DNA of 11,385 nt from a bacterium (GTDB lineage: Bacteria > Vulcanimicrobiota > CADAWZ01): assembly GCA_024409025.1 (NCBI GenBank), contig JAKSUM010000014.1, forward strand, positions 1 through 11,385, given 5' to 3'. The notes beneath the pieces were generated by a model. It saw only the letters and a program-made list of their open reading frames with translations. It was not told the origin of the DNA and did no database searches. The translations under genes were made by a program, and so were the position numbers. Shown here one piece after another: positions 6,296 through 11,385 of the stretch. Every line of letters starts with the position of its first letter. The stretch's first letter is position 1.

Positions 6296-7740
6296 AAAAA
6301 ATTTTGCGATTTCTAAAAAATATGAGATGGAAGCTTTTTTTCAGCTATTTCATACTCATCATATTTAACATCTCAATAATGGGATTTCTTTTCTACTTCT
6401 TCACAATGGGGCACTTCATCTCCACAAGGGAGGAGTATCTTGCCACCACAGCCGACTACTTTTCAAAATTCGTAACAGCCTCAATGCAGTCTGAGGACGA
6501 TTTAGCCGGAGCTTCCAAATTCTTCCTCAGGCAGAACTGGGAAAAAATGGACTATGTTCTCACGGTAACGGACAAATATATGTCAATCGTCGCAGACTCA
6601 CGCTCTTTAGGGGAGCTTGATATGCCATTTGCGGATTCATTCAGCAAAGACGCAAGAATAAAACAGGTCCTAAAGACGGGGAAAGCAATCAAATGGCATA
6701 CAAAAGAAGACGGCAGCAAGACAATATGCTATGCGGCACCCGTGTCATTCAACGGAAGCATAGCCGGAGCGGTCAAGGTGTCAATGACGACAGAGGACTT
6801 CAACTCCCTGTTCACAATCCTGAAGGACTACTTTATCGTGACCTTCGTATTTTCGCTTATTGCAGCCTTATGTCTTGCGATGATATTCGTAAAGCAGATT
6901 ATGAAGCCCGTAAGAAAAATCAGGGATGCGGCAACGGAAATTTCGACAGGAAATTTCGACTGCGATCTTGACTGTGATTCTCCTGACGAGCTTGGCGATC
7001 TCAGCGCAACAATAAGCAAAATGTCCGGAGAGCTGAAGAAGCTGGATGAGACAAGAACGCTTTTTCTGGCCAACATATCCCATGAGCTGCGGACCCCGCT
7101 CACGATAATAAAAGGATTCGCAATGACAATGGCTGGAGATCCCGACGTCAGGGACGACCAAAAGCATTTCCTTGAAATGATAAACAAGGAATCAGACAGG
7201 CTTACAAGGCTTGTCAGCGAGCTGCTGGAGCTTACACGTATAAGGACAGGCAAAATAGCCATGAAGATGGACAAATGCAGCCTTAGTGAGATAATGTCAT
7301 CAGTCGCATTCCAAATGGGAGCAAAAGCAAAAGCAAGCGGCTGCACCCTTACCAGCACTTGTCCGGATGATATGCCGGAAATAACCGCAGATCAGGATAA
7401 GATAAAGGAAGTGCTCATAAACCTCATTGACAACGGAATAAAATACTCTGCAGGACATGGAGACGAGCCAAAAATATCAGCTGAAGCATCATGCTCAGGA
7501 GAATATGCGGTAATAAAGGTAAGGGACAGCGGTCCGGGTATAGCCCCAGAGGATCTCGACAAGGTATTCGAGAGATTCTTCAGAAGCGGGAGCAGAGGCC
7601 AGAAGATAGAGGGAGCCGGTCTTGGCCTTGCTATAGTAAATGAAATAGTAAAAGCGCATGGGGGAAAAATTTCGGCAGAAAGCCCTGAAAGAAAAGGCTG
7701 CATCTTCACTGTAACTCTCCCGCTCAGCGGAAAGAAATAA
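6292..7740 (+). CDS. Membrane sensor histidine kinase (PhoR/ResE-like)
   Basis: This 482-residue kinase is the likely partner of the regulator it overlaps by 4 nt. Segments in order: TM1 (about 16-38); an extracytoplasmic sensor (about 39-178) whose later part, from a Thr-Asp-x-x-x-x-x-x-Ala-Asp-Ser strand to Tyr-Ala-Ala-Pro-Val and Gly-Ala-Val-Lys-Val, resembles the Cache/PAS-like sensors of PhoR-type kinases; TM2 (about 181-201); HAMP (about 202-253); and a HisKA domain with the H-box FLANISHELRTPL (phospho-acceptor His264). The ATPase domain has the N-box NLIDNGIKYS (Asn377), G1 DSGPGI (412-417), the F-box FERFFRSGSRGQ and G2 GAGLGLAIV (441-449). Nothing catalytic is missing. There is no strong Shine-Dalgarno before ATG 6292, consistent with coupled translation. 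It ends at a terminator that begins at its stop codon. Confidence 0.95.
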   Translation: MKKILRFLKNMRWKLFFSYFILIIFNISIMGFLFYFFTMGHFISTREEYLATTADYFSKFVTASMQSEDDLAGASKFFLRQNWEKMDYVLTVTDKYMSIVADSRSLGELDMPFADSFSKDARIKQVLKTGKAIKWHTKEDGSKTICYAAPVSFNGSIAGAVKVSMTTEDFNSLFTILKDYFIVTFVFSLIAALCLAMIFVKQIMKPVRKIRDAATEISTGNFDCDLDCDSPDELGDLSATISKMSGELKKLDETRTLFLANISHELRTPLTIIKGFAMTMAGDPDVRDDQKHFLEMINKESDRLTRLVSELLELTRIRTGKIAMKMDKCSLSEIMSSVAFQMGAKAKASGCTLTSTCPDDMPEITADQDKIKEVLINLIDNGIKYSAGHGDEPKISAEASCSGEYAVIKVRDSGPGIAPEDLDKVFERFFRSGSRGQKIEGAGLGLAIVNEIVKAHGGKISAESPERKGCIFTVTLPLSGKK

Positions 7741-7773
7741 AAAAAGATCCGGAAATTCCGGATCTTTTTTTTA
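7740..7773. terminator. Bidirectional terminator between convergent genes
   Basis: GATCCGG (7746-7752) pairs with CCGGATC (7758-7764), flanked by six A on one side and eight T on the other, so it works on both strands. It ends the kinase operon on + and the nucleotidase transcript on -. It overlaps the nucleotidase stop codon (7771-7773, read on -). Confidence 0.88.
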
Positions 7774-9303
7774 ATGGCCGTTACGTGAATCAGGATCACT
7801 GCCAACTACATTAATCCTGATTCCGGACGGGGCGCTGACGCTTTTAAGTGATCTTATATATTTTTCCGCTTCGTCCCTCATAAAGCCGCAATCGCAGTAT
7901 TCAAAGCCCTTGGCATTCTTAATCTCAGGACAGTCATCAGAGACATTGAAAAGGAAATCCATAGAAGATATTCTGTAAATCCTGTCATCATCAAGTCTGT
8001 CGCCGTTTATGGAAATATCATAAACCCTTCTGCCTTCAGGCCTTGAGGAATCATATGAGCAGGAAATGCCCGAGACCTGAGTAAACGTCTTTCTGTCTAT
8101 ATAATACTCTATAATCTTCCTCAGACTGGAGCCTTTCACATTATACGCTATAACCCTGTTATCATAAGGAATGGCATAGAATATATCCTCTTTTCTTATA
8201 ACTCCTCTGGAAAGCCCGTTCTTAAAGCTGCTTGTGTTTATAAAGCATACATCCGCATCAGCAGACTTCCTTATTATGTCGGAAATGAAATCACCTATAA
8301 CAAGGGTACCTGATTTTTCCGAAATCCTCTTTCTGGGGATATCGTCATTCGAGAGTCCGATTTCCTCACGCATAGCCTCTTTGACCCTGTCCTCATACGA
8401 CTCAATGGTCTTCTGAAGCGCCATATCATAGCCTGGAACAGGAATAAGCCTTCCTTCATACGACAAGGCCTTACCCGAATCAGGATCTATCTCAAGCCTG
8501 ATAAATCCCAGCGCCTTCCCATGTTCACCTGCCTGAAATACAGGTATTCCTCCGGCTTCTGCCGGCGTGTCCACATAAGTATGGCTGTGTCCGCCTATAA
8601 TAAAATCTATTCCTGAAAGCTTGGAAGCAAATTCAAGATCCTTTTCATAGCCGTTATGCGATATAACCCCGACAGTCTTTATACCGTCGCTTCTGAGCTC
8701 ATCACGGCATTCCTCTATACACTTAAGAGGATCCTCAAAATAGAAATCCTTCATTGGGCTCTTAGAGCCTGATCTTCTTCCAAAAGGCACTGTTACGCCG
8801 ATAAGCCCTATTTTAATCCCGTTCCTTTCAACAACTATGCTCTTCTTTGCAAAGGGCGGAATTTTTCCCGTCTTTTTTTCCCTTATATTAGCGCAGAGCA
8901 TGGGAAACTTCCGCCTTGCAGCCTCTCTTTCAAATCCGTCAATACCGAAGTCAAACTCATGATTGCCTATAACCGAGCATTCATATCCGGCATGATTCAT
9001 AAAATCAGTAACCGGATCTCCCTTGAATATATTTGATACCGGCGTACCCTGAAACATGTCTCCGGCATCAACAAGAATTACGGCTCCGGGATTTTCCCTC
9101 CTTATCCCGTCGGCAAGTGAGGCGACGGATGCAAGCCCACCCTTCCATATTCCGTCTTTCCTGTCCAATTCAGGAAAAACCTTTCCATGTATGTCATTAG
9201 TATGAAGGATTATAACGCTTCTTGTCTCTGCAGCGAATGCCTGAAAAGACGATGCGGCCATAATGAGAAGGGCTGCAACAAAAGAAGCAACGGACTTTAG
9301 CAT
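7771..9303 (-). CDS. Secreted 5'-nucleotidase / UshA-type metallophosphoesterase
   Basis: This 510-residue protein has a Sec signal peptide (hydrophobic 8-20, cleavage near Ala-Phe-Ala, residue 24), so it acts outside the cytoplasm, probably releasing phosphate from nucleotides. The N-terminal metallophosphatase domain (about 28-290) has all metal-site blocks: HTNDIHG (Asp37, His39), DAGDMFQG (Asp82), GNHEFD (Asn114, His115), ISHNGYEKD (His216) and GGHSHT (His239, His241). The C-terminal 5'-nucleotidase domain (about 325-500) is present but diverged. Where UshA relatives usually have an Asn-x-Gly-x-Ile-Arg-type block, this protein has NTSSFKNG (356-363), and the Gly-Gly-Asp loop near the end is VSDDCP. 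Substrate preference is therefore open: 5'-nucleotides, cyclic nucleotides or sugar nucleotides. AAGGGGTGG lies just before its ATG on the - strand. It stands alone, converging on the kinase gene and divergent from glutamate dehydrogenase. Confidence 0.88.
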   Translation of the reverse strand: MLKSVASFVAALLIMAASSFQAFAAETRSVIILHTNDIHGKVFPELDRKDGIWKGGLASVASLADGIRRENPGAVILVDAGDMFQGTPVSNIFKGDPVTDFMNHAGYECSVIGNHEFDFGIDGFEREAARRKFPMLCANIREKKTGKIPPFAKKSIVVERNGIKIGLIGVTVPFGRRSGSKSPMKDFYFEDPLKCIEECRDELRSDGIKTVGVISHNGYEKDLEFASKLSGIDFIIGGHSHTYVDTPAEAGGIPVFQAGEHGKALGFIRLEIDPDSGKALSYEGRLIPVPGYDMALQKTIESYEDRVKEAMREEIGLSNDDIPRKRISEKSGTLVIGDFISDIIRKSADADVCFINTSSFKNGLSRGVIRKEDIFYAIPYDNRVIAYNVKGSSLRKIIEYYIDRKTFTQVSGISCSYDSSRPEGRRVYDISINGDRLDDDRIYRISSMDFLFNVSDDCPEIKNAKGFEYCDCGFMRDEAEKYIRSLKSVSAPSGIRINVVGSDPDSRNGH

Positions 9304-9433
9304 AATACCACCCCTTTTCCATTTTTATTCTGTGTTTTCCGCATTAACAGATTATTCCTTCCTGACAGCATGAGGATAAGAAAATAAAAAAAACAAATAG
9401 AGGATTTAAATTTTCAGCATTGAATAACCCCAT

Positions 9434-9459
9434 AAGGAGGGCGAGCAAACGCCGTCCTT
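9434..9459 (+). promoter_or_regulatory. Leader hairpin upstream of glutamate dehydrogenase
   Basis: AAGGAGGGCG (9434-9443) pairs with CGCCGTCCTT (9450-9459) around a 6-nt loop with one G-G mismatch. The 5' arm contains a perfect Shine-Dalgarno (AAGGAGG) with no usable ATG just after it. The hairpin lies about 42 nt before the real start and is followed by TTTATTAT. It could stabilise the mRNA 5' end or be a weak attenuator. In the rest of 9304-9501 I see only A/T-rich DNA; CTGACA (9362-9367) with TAAAAA 17 nt later is a poor promoter match. Confidence 0.45.
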
Positions 9460-9486
9460 TATTATCACTTAAAGCAAGGTATTTTG

Positions 9487-9493
9487 AAAGGAG
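9487..9493 (+). promoter_or_regulatory. Ribosome-binding site deciding the gdhA start
   Basis: AAAGGAG lies 8 nt before ATG 9502. An in-frame TTG at 9484 would put this Shine-Dalgarno inside the coding region, so TTG is rejected as the start. Confidence 0.88.
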
Positions 9494-9501
9494 TTTTCAG
9501 G

Positions 9502-10755
9502 ATGTCAAGCGTTTATCAGAATGTCGTAAGACAGTTCAACAAGGCTGCTGACCTTATGAATCTCGATCCGGATATCAGAGTGATTCTCTCAAGCCCTATG
9601 AATGAGATCACCGTTAATTTCCCGGTAAGAATGGATGATGGAAAGGTGAGAATGTTCACCGGATACAGAATCCAGCATAACAATGCTCTCGGACCGTTCA
9701 AAGGCGGATTAAGATTCCACCCCAATGTAAATGATGACGAAGTCAGAGCCCTTGCAACATGGATGACCTGGAAGTCAGCCATTGCCGATATCCCTTACGG
9801 CGGCGCAAAAGGCGGGATCAAGCTCGATCCCAAGCAATATTCAAAAGCTGAGCTCGAGAGAATCTCCAGAAGATTTGCTTACTCGCTCACAACGAATATC
9901 GGCCCCAACTATGATATTCCCGCTCCCGATGTAAATACGAACGGACAGATCATGGCATGGATCCTCGATACCTATATGTCAACTCTTCCCGCAAAAGAGC
10001 GCGACACGGCTCTCGGCGTAGTCACCGGAAAGCCCCTCGAAGCAGGCGGCAGCATCGGCAGAACTAAAGCCACGGGTCAGGGCGTATGCTTCTGCGTAGA
10101 GCAGTGGGCAAAGGATCATAACTTTGACCTTTCAAAGGCCACATTTATGGTTCAGGGATTCGGCAATGTAGGCTCTTGGGCAGCTAAGCTCATAGCAAAG
10201 CATGGCGCAAAGCTCATAGCAGTACAGGACCACACAGGCACCATCATCTGCAAAGACGGAATCGATCCCGAAAAGCTCGACGAATACGTAGCCGAGAAGA
10301 GAGGCATCGCCGGATATCCCGAAGCTGAAGCAATGCCTAACGAAGACTTCCTCTCAACGGAAGCCGATATCTTCGTTCCTGCTGCTCTCGAAGGTCAGCT
10401 CACGGAAGAGACGACAGGCAAGCTCAAAGTAAAGCTCGTTGCTGAAGGCGCAAACGGCCCGACGACAGTAGAAGGCGACAAGATCCTCACTGAAAAAGGC
10501 ATAGATCTTATTCCTGACGTACTCTGCAACTCCGGCGGCGTTATTGTCAGCTACTTCGAATGGCTCCAGAACAAGAGCTCCGAGTACTGGGATCTCGAAG
10601 AAGTCGACACGAAGCTGAAAAAGAAAATAATCGGCGGATACGATCGCGTAAAAGAGGCTGCAGCCAAATACGATGTAGACATGAGAACCGCTGCTTACAT
10701 AGTAGCCCTCTCAAGGCTCGAATCCGCATACAAGCTTCGCGGCGTATATCCGTAA
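9502..10755 (+). CDS. gdhA: Glutamate dehydrogenase (Glu/Leu/Phe/Val dehydrogenase family)
   Basis: This is a 417-residue cytoplasmic enzyme of the length usual for the small hexameric class. It interconverts glutamate with 2-oxoglutarate plus ammonia using NAD(P). The N-terminal substrate domain has GPFKGGLRFHP (Lys67), WMTWKSAIADIPYGGAKGGI (Lys91 and catalytic Lys103) and the active-site Asp143 in PAPDVNTNG. The Rossmann domain has the dinucleotide loop GFGNVG (219-224), followed by strand 2 ending in AVQDHTG. The C-terminal part has VAEGANGPTT and CNSGGVIVSYFEW, both family signatures. I cannot decide NAD versus NADP from these residues with confidence. The start at 9502 rests on AAAGGAG 8 nt upstream and on the expected length. 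Codon choice differs from the neighbours: Ile is mostly ATC (about 19 ATC to 5 ATA by eye) and Leu mostly CTC, as in strongly expressed genes. It is transcribed alone, with its own terminator. Confidence 0.96.
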   Translation: MSSVYQNVVRQFNKAADLMNLDPDIRVILSSPMNEITVNFPVRMDDGKVRMFTGYRIQHNNALGPFKGGLRFHPNVNDDEVRALATWMTWKSAIADIPYGGAKGGIKLDPKQYSKAELERISRRFAYSLTTNIGPNYDIPAPDVNTNGQIMAWILDTYMSTLPAKERDTALGVVTGKPLEAGGSIGRTKATGQGVCFCVEQWAKDHNFDLSKATFMVQGFGNVGSWAAKLIAKHGAKLIAVQDHTGTIICKDGIDPEKLDEYVAEKRGIAGYPEAEAMPNEDFLSTEADIFVPAALEGQLTEETTGKLKVKLVAEGANGPTTVEGDKILTEKGIDLIPDVLCNSGGVIVSYFEWLQNKSSEYWDLEEVDTKLKKKIIGGYDRVKEAAAKYDVDMRTAAYIVALSRLESAYKLRGVYP

Positions 10756-10772
10756 GCTTCAAAAAAGCATCG

Positions 10773-10808
10773 AAAAATGTCATGGCACAATGCCATGGCA
10801 TTTTTTTT
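10773..10808 (+). terminator. Strong intrinsic terminator after gdhA
   Basis: A 15-bp stem (10773-10787 with 10791-10805, one G-T pair) closes a CAA loop and is followed by a T-run to 10808. The symmetric A and T tracts mean it could also stop - strand transcription. It separates gdhA from the next gene. Confidence 0.9.
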
Positions 10809-10880
10809 GCATTATAAAAGGGAAAGGAAGGGGCTGCGAAAAATCTAACCCTCAGCAAATAATTATAAAGGAAGTGTAAC

Positions 10881-11385
10881 ATGCTTGCATTCGATCCGTC
10901 AGATCTGCCTTCAGGAGCAGCCTGTGTCGATTTTCTAAAAGGAAATGGAATAACCGTAAGCCAGAAAACAGGGGCAATGCTGATATGGCTTGCAAAAAGA
11001 GGAATACAGGCAAGCCTTGCGGCCATAGAAGACTGCTCCGCAGGCAGCGAAAAGGAAAAATTCATACTGTCTCTAAAAAAGCTCGTTTCAGAAGAAGGGG
11101 GTCCCAATTACGGCAATCTGTCCGAGGCTGCAGCAAATGCAGGATTCGGATCCTGCATGGAAGGCGGAATATTCAAAATAATATCAGAATATGAGGAACC
11201 AGAAGCCTCTTTCTCAGAAGCATCGCCATCATATCTTCCTGCAACAAGGCAGGAAGCGTCAATGCTTGTCCGGCAGCAGTCAATAACTGCAAGCAGCATA
11301 CTTAATGACAGAAAGTATATAGAGGAGCTTGCATTCGACTTTCTTGACAGCGATGACGAGGAGGTCATATGCGCAAATATGAAGA
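10881..11385 (+). CDS. Unrecognised protein, 5' part (runs off window)
   Basis: An open frame of 168 codons runs from ATG 10881 to the window end without a stop. The nearest upstream in-frame stop is TAA 10866-10868, so ATG 10881 is the first possible Met. AAAGGAAG (about 10867-10874) is a suitable Shine-Dalgarno. Codon use (ATA, AGA/AGG, GCA, TCA) matches the surrounding genes rather than gdhA, which supports a real gene. The protein begins MLAFDPSDLPSG and has no signal peptide or membrane segment. Residues about 17-75 look helical, with a hydrophobic stretch AMLIWLAKRGIQASLAAI, then a Gly/Asn-containing turn region and a Ser/Glu-rich acidic segment (about 100-125). The visible end is again acidic and helical. 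I do not recognise a family. Separation by a strong terminator suggests its own promoter in 10809-10866, which I could not define. Confidence 0.7.
   Translation, partial: MLAFDPSDLPSGAACVDFLKGNGITVSQKTGAMLIWLAKRGIQASLAAIEDCSAGSEKEKFILSLKKLVSEEGGPNYGNLSEAAANAGFGSCMEGGIFKIISEYEEPEASFSEASPSYLPATRQEASMLVRQQSITASSILNDRKYIEELAFDFLDSDDEEVICANMK

Noticed and set aside
6828..7358. Minus-strand ORF of 176 codons opposite the sensor kinase
   Set aside because: It lies entirely antisense to the HAMP, HisKA and ATPase coding region, and its Ser/Leu/Ile-rich composition is typical of a shadow frame.
9362..9390. CTGACA and TAAAAA with 17-nt spacing as the gdhA promoter
   Set aside because: The -10 match is poor and the region is A/T-rich throughout, so such pairs are expected by chance.
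9484..9501. TTG start for glutamate dehydrogenase giving six extra residues
   Set aside because: The added codons contain the Shine-Dalgarno that correctly serves ATG 9502, and the 417-residue form matches the family.
10547..11107. Minus-strand ORF of 186 codons across the end of gdhA and the next gene
   Set aside because: It crosses a real coding region, a strong terminator and the start of another gene, and its composition is that of an antisense shadow.

Overview
The window reads as chromosomal DNA from a diderm (Gram-negative type) bacterium. It has a predicted outer-membrane beta-barrel ending in Phe, a periplasmic-type 5'-nucleotidase with a signal peptide, and ordinary intrinsic terminators. 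Codon use is rich in ATA (Ile) and AGA/AGG (Arg). The many cysteines in the barrel and the catabolic-type glutamate dehydrogenase would fit an anaerobe, but I cannot name the phylum from the sequence.

Layout. (1) 1-2575, + strand: the 3' part of a TPR protein with a DcrB/PsbP-like C-terminal region, then 2 nt later a secreted 619-residue beta-barrel-like protein, closed by a terminator. (2) 2582-2842: a decayed 3' end of an IS200/IS605-type tnpB gene plus the element's right-end hairpin (relic omega-RNA scaffold). It carries frameshifts and contains a perfect 12-bp-arm palindrome. (3) 2867-7740, + strand: a signalling operon of an 8-TM, double-GAF diguanylate cyclase, an OmpR/PhoB-type response regulator and its sensor kinase (4-nt overlap), ending in a bidirectional terminator. 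(4) 7771-9303, - strand: a UshA-type 5'-nucleotidase/phosphoesterase converging on the kinase. (5) 9502-10755, + strand: glutamate dehydrogenase with a hairpin in its leader, markedly different codon choice and a strong terminator. (6) 10881-end, + strand: the 5' part of an unrecognised protein that runs off the window.

How it fits together. The cyclase, regulator and kinase look co-transcribed, which would couple a membrane signal both to c-di-GMP synthesis and to phosphorelay-controlled transcription. The transposon relic lies directly upstream of this operon and leaves only about 24 bp between its end and the cyclase start codon. The operon promoter and 5' UTR must therefore lie largely inside the relic, or expression depends on read-through. 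The most interesting part of the window is this relic/operon junction (2551-2870): tnpB debris, a palindrome that could be an operator or RNA hairpin, a relic omega-RNA scaffold whose guide position would fall on the cyclase ribosome-binding site, and a misleading upstream ATG created by the element end. I see no CRISPR array, tRNA, rRNA or clear defence system.
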